Below are positions 1 through 4,620 of a stretch of 5,711 nt of DNA, piece by piece (position 1 is the stretch's first letter; every line of letters starts with the position of its first letter). The stretch lies in the NCBI GenBank assembly GCA_024699205.1, contig JAILQA010000355.1, forward strand, positions 1 to 5,711. Reading direction: 5' to 3'. The stretch is from Treponema sp. (GTDB lineage Bacteria; Spirochaetota; Spirochaetia; Treponematales; Treponemataceae). Made by a program: the position numbers and the translations under genes. Below the pieces are notes generated by a model, which worked only from the letters and a program-made list of their open reading frames with translations, had not been told where the DNA came from and did no database searches.

Positions 1-809
1 GCGATTTTCGCCATCATTTCATAAATATCGCTTGCAGAATGGCCCGTAGCCAAAAGAACTGCATCGCCGGTAAATGTATGAGTTTCACCATTTTTTACAT
101 TTTTGCTTTCTACGCCGATAACTTGTTTATTCTCAATTTTAAGATTTGTAACACGTTCATCAAAATAAAACTCTCCGCCAAGCTCAATAATTTTATTGCG
201 CATAGCGTTTATTATCTGAGGGAGGCGGTCCGTACCAATGTGCGGGTGCGCATCGGTTAAAATCTTTTCATCTGCTCCAAAATAATTAAAAATACGAAGA
301 ATGCTGCTTATATCGCCACGTTTATTACTTCGGGTATAAAGTTTTCCATCAGAAAAAGTTCCTGCCCCACCCTCGCCAAAACAATAGTTAGAATCTGCAT
401 TTACAAGGCCTTGTCTGCTGATTTGGGCAATATCTATTTTTCGCTGTTTTGTTTGAGAACCTCGTTCTATAATTACAGGTTTTATTCCAGACTCAAGAAG
501 TTTAAGAGCTCCAAAAAGTCCTGCAGGCCCCGCTCCCACAATAATAACTTTTGATTCAGACGTATCTGCTTTTTTCCATTCGGGAACTTTTCCTTCATTT
601 TCAGAAGGCTTTTCATCAATATAAATTTTATAGCGAAGATGTAATTTTAGCTGACCATGTCTTGCATCAATTGATTTTTTTACAAAAACCTTTTCAAATT
701 GTTGAGTATTTATATTATTTTTTTTGAGTTCTTTACGAATAAGATTTTCATGTAAAGCCAGATTTTTTTCATCTTTGGCTTCGACTGTAACTGTAATTTC
801 TTTAACCAT
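1..809 (-). CDS. COG2509-type FAD-dependent dehydrogenase, N-terminal part (cut by left edge)
   Basis: The frame is open from an ATG at 809 to the left edge, giving 269 residues and an incomplete codon. Residues 1-80 form a basic N-terminal domain without a signal peptide. A Rossmann FAD-binding segment follows: VIIVGAGPAG at 88-97 and the acidic strand end IIERG at 113-117. The block EGGAGTFSDGKLYTR (146-160) and the ATGHSASD motif (254-261) are typical of the uncharacterised COG2509 flavoprotein family (a family assignment from memory), which is normally over 500 residues. The protein is probably a cytoplasmic flavin oxidoreductase; its substrate is unknown. The ATG has no Shine-Dalgarno sequence, a perfect TATAAT lies only 8 bases upstream, and a strong terminator stands just before that. 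The gene is therefore likely its own transcription unit with a very short or absent 5' leader. Confidence 0.87.
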   Translation of the reverse strand, partial: MVKEITVTVEAKDEKNLALHENLIRKELKKNNINTQQFEKVFVKKSIDARHGQLKLHLRYKIYIDEKPSENEGKVPEWKKADTSESKVIIVGAGPAGLFGALKLLESGIKPVIIERGSQTKQRKIDIAQISRQGLVNADSNYCFGEGGAGTFSDGKLYTRSNKRGDISSILRIFNYFGADEKILTDAHPHIGTDRLPQIINAMRNKIIELGGEFYFDERVTNLKIENKQVIGVESKNVKNGETHTFTGDAVLLATGHSASDIYEMMAKI

Positions 810-817
810 TGAAAGCA

Positions 818-823
818 ATTATA
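818..823 (-). promoter_or_regulatory. Candidate -10 box (TATAAT) for the flavoprotein gene
   Basis: A perfect TATAAT ends 8 bases before the ATG at 809. Counting 7 bases on from its last base puts the start of transcription near 811, so the mRNA would be leaderless or nearly so. This fits the lack of any Shine-Dalgarno sequence. The weak point is the -35: at 17-bp spacing it falls in the T-tract of the preceding terminator and matches poorly. Confidence 0.4.
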
Positions 824-836
824 ATAGATTGCAGGC

Positions 837-888
837 AAAAAAAAAAGTTCTCAGACTGTAGACTCTCCAACCTAACAGCCCAAGAACT
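837..888 (-). terminator. Strong intrinsic terminator
   Basis: On the minus strand AGTTCT (888-883) pairs with AGAACT (851-846). The stem continues through T882-G852 and GGGCTGT (881-875) with ACAGTCT (859-853), giving 14 consecutive pairs. A 15-nt loop (874-860) holds GGAGAG. The T-tract runs to 837 and is ten T long counting the last stem base. Three of the pairs are G-U, which would be A-C mismatches on the plus strand, so the minus strand is the transcribed one. It ends whatever is transcribed from the 950-1060 area and insulates the flavoprotein gene. Confidence 0.87.
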
Positions 889-950
889 CTCTCACCGAAT
901 GTAAACCGGCTCTCCGAACGATAAAACTCTCTCTAAAGCAACGCTCTAGT
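837..950 (-). ncRNA. Candidate structured small RNA with GGAGAG loops
   Basis: This segment is clearly more GC-rich than the AT-rich DNA before it and folds well as minus-strand RNA. Hairpin 1 is CTAGAGC-GTT-GCTTTAG (949-933), 7 pairs including one G-U. Hairpin 2 is TCGG-AGAG-CCGG (917-906). Hairpin 3 is the 14-pair terminator. The G-U pairs favour the minus strand in hairpins 1 and 3. GAGAG-type motifs recur at about 17-24 nt intervals, and GGAGAG lies in or against the loops of hairpins 2 and 3. A 35-codon frame (979-872) has no ribosome site and ends inside the terminator stem, so it is unlikely to be translated. The 5' end is uncertain: about 1024 from the best promoter, or nearer 950. 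A regulatory leader of the flavoprotein gene is the alternative, but no competing antiterminator pairing was found. No known RNA family was recognised. Confidence 0.5.
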
Positions 951-999
951 ATATATAATTTATTTAATTTCAATATCATAACTTTTTTCAATCACTTTT

Positions 1000-1020
1000 T
1001 AACTTTAATGTAACTTTAAT
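1000..1020. repeat. Tandem 10-bp direct repeat with 11-bp period
   Basis: TAACTTTAAT occurs twice (1000-1009 and 1011-1020), separated by one base, which gives an 11-bp period. It lies between the candidate promoter at 1031-1059 and the structured RNA. Direct repeats of this period are used by OmpR/PhoB-type response regulators, but the stretch is so AT-rich that chance is a fair explanation. Confidence 0.35.
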
Positions 1021-1030
1021 TTATGGGTTA

Positions 1031-1059
1031 AACATACAGTGAAAAAAGCTTATAGTCAA
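1031..1059 (-). promoter_or_regulatory. Candidate sigma-70 promoter for the small RNA
   Basis: TTGACT (1059-1054) matches the -35 consensus at 5 of 6 positions. A 17-bp spacer separates it from TATGTT (1036-1031), which matches the -10 at 4 of 6. The predicted start is near 1024, giving an RNA of about 188 nt to the terminator. An alternative is TTGAAA (991-986) with an 18-bp spacer and TTAAAT (967-962), starting near 955. The palindrome array lies just upstream of the first candidate. Confidence 0.4.
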
Positions 1060-1075
1060 TCGTTTTTTTTCAAAA

Positions 1076-1129
1076 TAACCATGGTTAGAACAAAAATAAC
1101 CACGGTTATTTAAAATATTACTGTGGTCA
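1076..1129. promoter_or_regulatory. Array of three phased operator-like palindromes
   Basis: Site 1 is TAACCATGGTTA (1076-1087), a perfect 12-bp palindrome. Site 2 is AAATAACC-AC-GGTTATTT (1094-1111), with perfect 8-bp arms. Site 3 is TTACTGTGGTCA (1118-1129), a degenerate copy sharing 7 of 12 positions with site 2. The centres are 1081.5, 1102.5 and 1123.5, exactly 21 bp apart, so all three face the same side of the helix. Relative to the predicted start near 1024 they are centred near -57, -78 and -99, an arrangement suited to a cooperative activator. The regulator was not recognised. Confidence 0.55.
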
Positions 1130-1147
1130 TTTTTTAAAAATGAGTAT

Positions 1148-1197
1148 GTGCTCTTTTGATACTAATCTGTGCTGATTCGGTACTGTTAAAAGAGTAC
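1148..1197. other. Imperfect long hairpin behind the ABC operon
   Basis: GTGCTCTTTT (1148-1157) faces AAAAGAGTAC (1188-1197), and inside it TACTAATC (1160-1167) faces GATTCGGTA (1174-1182) with one bulged base. It starts 18 bp after the ATPase stop codon in the direction of transcription. It could act as a weak 3' end for the operon, but no clean T-tract follows on the minus strand, and its G-U pairs form only in plus-strand RNA. Its role is unresolved. Confidence 0.3.
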
Positions 1198-1214
1198 GAA
1201 AATGACAGATTTGT

Positions 1215-1937
1215 TTATAGGATAGACTTAAAAAACTGCTGAAGACGTTCGCTTTTTGGGTGCTGGAAGATTTCTTCAGGGCTTCCTTCTTCTTCAATAT
1301 AGCCGTTATTCATAAAAAGAACGCGGTCTGCAACTTCACGGGCAAATCCCATTTCGTGAGTTACAACAGCCATTGTCATTCCTTCTTTTGCAAGATCCTT
1401 CATAACCTCTAAAACTTCGCCTACCATTTCTGGATCGAGAGCTGATGTTGGTTCATCGAATAGCATTACATCAGGATGCATTGCAAGAGAGCGAACAATA
1501 GCAATGCGCTGTTTTTGTCCACCAGAAAGAGTCGAAGGATAAACATTTGCCTTGTCTGGAAGGCCTATTCTTTCAAGAAGCTGCATAGCTTCGGCTTTAG
1601 CTTCTTCTTCAGTTTTTAATTTGAGTGTAACTGGAGCAAGTGTGATATTCTGTAAAACAGTAAGATGTGGAAAAAGATTAAAATGCTGAAAAACCATACC
1701 CATTTTCTGGCGACAAAGATCGAGGTTTGTTTTTGGATCTGTTAAATCGTTTCCTTCAAAAAGGATTTTTCCGCCATCAGGAGTTTCAAGTCTGTTTAAG
1801 CAACGTAAAAATGTACTTTTTCCAGAACCAGAAGGTCCAATTATTACAATTTTTTCACCTTTTTCTATTTTAATAGAAACATCTTTTAAGACATTAAGTT
1901 TTCCAAAACTTATTTTGAGATTACTAACTTCTATCAC
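1215..1937 (-). CDS. Polar amino acid ABC importer, ATP-binding protein
   Basis: This 240-residue protein is full length for the GlnQ/HisP/ArtP group of cytoplasmic ATPases that drive amino acid uptake. All nucleotide-binding motifs are present: Walker A GPSGSGKS (34-41), Q-loop glutamine 84 in [11 protein letters not shown], signature LSGGQ (137-141), Walker B VMLFDE (157-162), D-loop SALD (165-168) and the switch histidine 194. The start is GTG, overlapping the end of the permease gene by 14 bp; AAGGA about 10 bases upstream, inside the permease frame, is the likely ribosome site. The overlap implies translational coupling. It is the last gene of the importer operon. The motifs do not show which amino acid is carried. 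Confidence 0.97.
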   Translation of the reverse strand: MIEVSNLKISFGKLNVLKDVSIKIEKGEKIVIIGPSGSGKSTFLRCLNRLETPDGGKILFEGNDLTDPKTNLDLCRQKMGMVFQHFNLFPHLTVLQNITLAPVTLKLKTEEEAKAEAMQLLERIGLPDKANVYPSTLSGGQKQRIAIVRSLAMHPDVMLFDEPTSALDPEMVGEVLEVMKDLAKEGMTMAVVTHEMGFAREVADRVLFMNNGYIEEEGSPEEIFQHPKSERLQQFFKSIL

Positions 1938-2592
1938 TTTTTGCCATCCTTTTTTCGAGTAAACCGAAAAGCTTTGTTAGTCCTACTGTAAGAACAAGGT
2001 AAATTGCGGCACATGTCAGGAGAGGTATCCAGGCATTATAGGTTGCATTACGAATCATATCTCCGGCCTTTGTCATATCCATTACGGCAATAAAACTTGC
2101 AACAGAAGTTTCCTTAATCAAAACAATAAATTCACTTGTGTATGTTGGAAGAACTGCTTTTACAGCCTGAGGAAGAACAATCTTAAAAACAGTCTGCCAC
2201 TGGCTTAATCCAAGAGAACGGCCGGCTTCAGTCTGACCCGGGTCTATTCCCTGAATACCTGCACGGAAAATCTCGGTACAATAAGCTCCTGAGTTAAATC
2301 CATAAGCAAGAATTGCAACTAAAAGGCGATTTAATCCTAATGGTGCAAAAATTACAAAGTAGAAAATCATGAGCTGAGTTGCAAGAGGTATACCACGCAA
2401 AACTGTGGTATATAATTCTGCAATACCTTTGAGAATCTTATTTCCAGAAACTTTCATCAGGGCAAGAATAAAACCAAGTACAGTTCCTATTAAAATAGCA
2501 CAGATTGCGATTAAAATTGTGATACCGAGACCATTTAGAATCAGCATATACCTTTGACCGGCAATCATTGTGTCATAAAACGATTGAATCAT
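1924..2592 (-). CDS. Polar amino acid ABC importer, permease
   Basis: This 222-residue inner-membrane protein belongs to the HisM/HisQ/GlnP family. Hydrophobic spans lie at roughly 19-45, 58-83, 89-107, 150-170 and 188-211, matching the usual five helices. The family motif RGIPLATQL is at 66-74, and the cytoplasmic EAA loop, which docks on the ATPase, runs from EAGRSLGLS at 122 to LPQA at 142. Only one permease gene is present, so the transporter presumably uses a homodimer. The ATG follows TGAGG by only 4 bases, a close but usable ribosome site. A terminator-like hairpin directly precedes that site, so expression should be lower than that of the binding protein. Confidence 0.97.
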   Translation of the reverse strand: MIQSFYDTMIAGQRYMLILNGLGITILIAICAILIGTVLGFILALMKVSGNKILKGIAELYTTVLRGIPLATQLMIFYFVIFAPLGLNRLLVAILAYGFNSGAYCTEIFRAGIQGIDPGQTEAGRSLGLSQWQTVFKIVLPQAVKAVLPTYTSEFIVLIKETSVASFIAVMDMTKAGDMIRNATYNAWIPLLTCAAIYLVLTVGLTKLFGLLEKRMAKSDRS

Positions 2593-2604
2593 AAAACCTC
2601 AGTT

Positions 2605-2638
2605 AAAAAATAATATTCCCGCAAATTACTGCGGGAAT
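2605..2638 (-). terminator. Intercistronic terminator or attenuator after the binding-protein gene
   Basis: On the minus strand ATTCCCGCA (2638-2630) pairs perfectly with TGCGGGAAT (2623-2615) around a 6-nt loop, followed by ATTATTTTTT (2614-2605). The permease ribosome site begins 4 bases further on. A leaky terminator or mRNA-stabilising hairpin here is a common way to make more binding protein than membrane components. Confidence 0.7.
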
Positions 2639-2698
2639 GATAAACAACCGCCAAGTCGGCAGGCACAGCCTGTCTCTTAGCCGTTTTTTCCGATAATC

Positions 2699-2732
2699 CT
2701 AAAAACGACCCGCCGTCGCAGCTCGTTTTTAG
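2699..2732 (-). repeat. Small hairpin element, copy A
   Basis: A perfect 10-bp inverted repeat, CTAAAAACGA (2732-2723) with TCGTTTTTAG (2708-2699), encloses the 14-nt core GCTGCGACGGCGGG (2722-2709). In the core GCT can pair with GGC around GCGAC, leaving GGG unpaired. It starts 20 bp after the binding-protein stop codon. A second copy lies behind glgP at 4572-4595 with 12 of 14 core positions identical. The rest of the 159-bp intercistronic stretch is GC-rich, holds a CAGGC-TGT-GCCTG hairpin (2672-2660), and shows no convincing gene. Confidence 0.6.
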
Positions 2733-2751
2733 CAGATTTTCGATTACTGTC

Positions 2752-3531
2752 TTATTTACGAACGATAATAACCTGTTCAGACTCAAAATATGTCTGAGAG
2801 AAATCTACGTTCTTTTTGCGTTCCTCATTTACAGACATACCAGCTGCAATGAAATCAATTGTTCCAGACTGCAAAGCAGGAATAAGGCTATCAAATGCCA
2901 TATCAACAACTTCAAGCTTCATATCTGCATTCTTTGCAATTTTCTGTCCCATTGTAATATCAAAACCAACGATATTTTTTCCTTCTACATATTCAAATGG
3001 AGGGAAAGCTGCATTTGTACCAAGTTTCAAAACTTTTGAACCTGTTAAAGTTTCAGATTCTGGAATCTTAATGTTTCCGTCTGCTGGCATAAATGCATTG
3101 ATAAGTGCTTCTCTTTCGCCGTTTGACTGCATAGCAGTAATTGTTGAATCAATTACAGAAAGGAGTTTAGCATTACCTTTTTTAACAGCAATTGCATAAG
3201 CTTCTTTATTATTTGCAAATTCTGGATCGTGAATAAGTTTAAGATCTGAGTTGCGGGCAACAATTTCTTTTGCTGGAAGTTCATCAAGAATTACAGCATC
3301 AATTGCACGATTCTTAAGATCCAGAGCAGCGTCCATACCTGTTTTGAAAGATGAAAGCTGAACATTAGCTACATTTTCCTGTACCCAGGCTTCTCCTGTA
3401 GTACCAGCCTGAACACCAATTTTCTTTCCTGCAAGGTCTGCAACGGAATTAATTTCTACCTTTGATTTAGAGCATCCTGTGAATGCGAGTGTTACAGCGA
3501 GAGCTGCAAATAGAATATTTATTTTTTTCAT
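2752..3531 (-). CDS. Amino acid-binding lipoprotein of the ABC importer, apparently circularly permuted
   Basis: The 259-residue protein captures substrate outside the inner membrane. A signal peptide (1-19) ends in FTG before Cys20, a loose spirochaete-like lipobox, so it is probably lipid-anchored. Normal family-3 binding proteins begin with GTxxxxPPFE and GFDI, and the DLxGKKIGV-GTT segment follows. Here the order is reversed: VADLAGKKIGVQAGTT (30-45) and ILDE (81-84) come first, a linker lies at about 149-166, and GTNAAFPPFE (171-180), GFDI (189-192) and GMSVNEER (231-238) come last, ending at VIIVRK. By alignment with HisJ, Thr44/Thr45, Asp83 and Arg238 fit the residues binding the amino acid's carboxylate and amino groups, so binding should be intact. 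GAGGTG 5 bases before the ATG fixes the start. A basic amino acid is the favoured substrate, by inference. Confidence 0.95.
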   Translation of the reverse strand: MKKINILFAALAVTLAFTGCSKSKVEINSVADLAGKKIGVQAGTTGEAWVQENVANVQLSSFKTGMDAALDLKNRAIDAVILDELPAKEIVARNSDLKLIHDPEFANNKEAYAIAVKKGNAKLLSVIDSTITAMQSNGEREALINAFMPADGNIKIPESETLTGSKVLKLGTNAAFPPFEYVEGKNIVGFDITMGQKIAKNADMKLEVVDMAFDSLIPALQSGTIDFIAAGMSVNEERKKNVDFSQTYFESEQVIIVRK

Positions 3532-3548
3532 ATAAACACCTCAATGTT

Positions 3549-3577
3549 AATATACAAAATTTTGTATAAATATTCAA
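3549..3577 (-). promoter_or_regulatory. Sigma-70 promoter of the ABC importer operon
   Basis: TTGAAT (3577-3572) matches the -35 at 4 of 6 positions. After a 17-bp spacer, TATATT (3554-3549) matches the -10 at 5 of 6. The predicted start near 3542 leaves an 11-nt leader that begins with the Shine-Dalgarno sequence GAGGTG (3542-3537). It lies in the 66 bp between the EamA gene and the binding-protein gene and is overlapped by two kinds of operator-like sequence. Confidence 0.65.
3551..3568. promoter_or_regulatory. Perfect 18-bp palindrome across the spacer and -10 box
   Basis: TATACAAAATTTTGTATA is its own reverse complement and covers part of the -10 box and most of the spacer. A protein bound here would block RNA polymerase, so a repressor operator is the natural reading. 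It overlaps the downstream arm of the second ARG-box-like site, so it may be part of the same operator or the site of another regulator. High AT content raises the chance of coincidence, but 18 perfect positions are notable. Confidence 0.5.
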
Positions 3578-3599
3578 TATTTTTGCATATAGATTCATT
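3561..3599 (-). promoter_or_regulatory. Pair of ARG-box-like sites 3 bp apart
   Basis: Read on the minus strand, box 1 (3599-3582) has the core TGAAT-CTAT-ATGCA and box 2 (3578-3561) has TGAAT-ATTT-ATACA. The ARG box core known from enterobacterial and Bacillus ArgR/AhrC is TGAAT-N4(AT-rich)-ATTCA. Each site matches 9 of the 10 defined bases. The two 18-bp boxes are separated by exactly 3 bp (21 bp centre to centre), the spacing of classical double ARG boxes. Box 2 covers the -35 hexamer. Arginine-responsive repression by an ArgR-type protein is inferred. Confidence 0.5.
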
Positions 3600-4518
3600 A
3601 ATTTTTGCTTTTAAGACCGCATATTTTATTTCCATTTTCAGCAAGAATAACTGCACCAAAAATCAAAAGACAACCAAAAGCCATTCTAAGGGAAAGGGAT
3701 TCATGCAGGAAAATTGTACTGAATATAACTCCAAATACAGATTCAAAGCTTAAAAACAAAGATGCCAGAGAAGACTGAACGTATTTTAAGCCTATATTCT
3801 GTAGACTGAAACAAAGCATAGAACTTAAAAGACCAAGATAAAGCATTGAACCTACAACTTTTATATTCTGCAAGTTTTCAAGCGGAAAAGGACCATCGGC
3901 AAAAGGAGCTGTAAGCCAGCCAAAGAGCCCTGCAAAAAAGAATTGCAGCATTGTAATTATGATTACATCACAAGATTCTTTGTTACACTTTTCTGTCCAC
4001 AGAATATGAAGGGCATAAAATAAGCCGCAGATAAGGGTAAGTACATCTCCGCGATTAAAAGAACTTGCCTGACCACTGCCAGAAAAATCATTTCCTCCAA
4101 GAGCAAGAAGTCCTATTCCAGCAAGAGACATAATAGCGGCAATAAAAACATAAAAGGCAGGTCGTTTTTTATAAAGAGGCCAGCTGATTATAGGAATAAG
4201 AATTACATAAACGGTTGTTAGAAAAGCATTTTTACCTGCAGTTGTATAAAAACAGCCTACAGTCTGCACGATATAACCTGCATAAAGAAAAAAGCCTGTT
4301 ACAGCGCCCATAATAAGATGCTTTTTATCGATTAATTTGATTTTCTTAAAAAAGATAAGACCAAGTCCAAGAGCTGCAATTGAAAAGCGGATTGCAACCA
4401 TATAAAACGAGCCGATATAATCAAGACTATCTTTTACTACAACAAAAGCAAAGCCCCAGATTGCAGCGGTAAGCAAAAGCCCCGCACTAGCGAGTAAAGA
4501 AGTAAACTTAGAATTCAT
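3598..4518 (-). CDS. EamA/DMT-superfamily transporter
   Basis: This 306-residue inner-membrane protein has the two-repeat architecture of the EamA family, with about ten hydrophobic helices: repeat 1 at about 12-140 and repeat 2 at about 157-293. Typical motifs are AAIWGFAFVVVKD (18-30) and, near the end of repeat 2, FESVFGVIFSTIFLHE (258-273). Family members export amino acids or other small metabolites; substrate cannot be read from sequence. Length is normal and the frame is intact. The ATG at 4518 has no Shine-Dalgarno sequence and lies about 16 bases past the T-tract of the glgP terminator, so it probably has its own promoter. It ends 66 bp before the amino acid importer gene; no clear terminator separates them, so some read-through is possible. 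Confidence 0.94.
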   Translation of the reverse strand: MNSKFTSLLASAGLLLTAAIWGFAFVVVKDSLDYIGSFYMVAIRFSIAALGLGLIFFKKIKLIDKKHLIMGAVTGFFLYAGYIVQTVGCFYTTAGKNAFLTTVYVILIPIISWPLYKKRPAFYVFIAAIMSLAGIGLLALGGNDFSGSGQASSFNRGDVLTLICGLFYALHILWTEKCNKESCDVIIITMLQFFFAGLFGWLTAPFADGPFPLENLQNIKVVGSMLYLGLLSSMLCFSLQNIGLKYVQSSLASLFLSFESVFGVIFSTIFLHESLSLRMAFGCLLIFGAVILAENGNKICGLKSKN

Positions 4519-4524
4519 ATGATG

Positions 4525-4553
4525 GGTATACAGGAAAAAAATACCCCGGTCAA
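4525..4553 (-). promoter_or_regulatory. Promoter of the EamA gene, embedded in the terminator
   Basis: TTGACC (4553-4548) matches the -35 at 5 of 6 positions and is formed by the loop and two stem bases of the upstream terminator. A 17-bp spacer contains the rest of the stem and the T-tract. TATACC (4530-4525) matches the -10 at 4 of 6. Counting 7 bases on gives a start at 4518, the A of the ATG, so a leaderless mRNA is predicted. Confidence 0.5.
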
Positions 4554-4563
4554 GCCGGGGTAT
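4535..4563 (-). terminator. Intrinsic terminator of the glgP transcript
   Basis: On the minus strand ATACCCCGG (4563-4555) pairs perfectly with CCGGGGTAT (4549-4541) around a 5-nt loop, and seven T (counting the last stem base) follow to 4535. It lies 58 bp after the glgP stop codon and only 17 bp before the EamA start codon. Confidence 0.88.
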
Positions 4564-4571
4564 TTCAAAGG

Positions 4572-4595
4572 AATGGCCCGCTATCGCAGCCCATT
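4572..4595 (-). repeat. Small hairpin element, copy B
   Basis: On the minus strand AATGG (4595-4591) pairs with CCATT (4576-4572) around the 14-nt core GCTGCGATAGCGGG (4590-4577), in which GCT can pair with AGC around GCGAT, leaving GGG unpaired. The core matches copy A (2722-2709) at 12 of 14 positions, while the outer stem differs through paired changes. It starts 25 bp after the glgP stop codon. No T-tract follows, so it is not a terminator by itself. Confidence 0.55.
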
Positions 4596-4620
4596 TTTTT
4601 ATGGTTATTCGATTTTAAGT

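Noticed and set aside
837..950. Riboswitch or T-box leader controlling the flavoprotein gene
   Set aside because: The terminator position would fit, but no upstream sequence can pair with the terminator stem to form an antiterminator, no known riboswitch or T-box motif was recognised, and the gene seems to have its own -10 box after the terminator.
872..979. A 35-codon minus-strand frame before the flavoprotein gene
   Set aside because: It has no Shine-Dalgarno sequence, its start lies in AT-rich promoter-like DNA, and its stop codon is inside the terminator hairpin. The RNA structure is the better explanation.
2657..2690. Plus-strand terminator (CGGC...GCCG followed by TTTTTT)
   Set aside because: No plus-strand gene lies upstream, the stem is short with a long loop, and the same bases can form other hairpins on the minus strand.
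2589..2786. A 65-codon minus-strand frame crossing the intercistronic region
   Set aside because: It begins inside the binding-protein gene in another frame, runs through three hairpins and ends at the permease start. It has no ribosome site and resembles no protein I recognise; the hairpin element explains the open stretch.
2752..3531. Reading the binding protein as a frameshifted or chimeric pseudogene
   Set aside because: The frame is intact from lipobox to stop, both halves are complete with their ligand residues, and the junctions match where canonical proteins would be cut and rejoined, which fits permutation better than decay.
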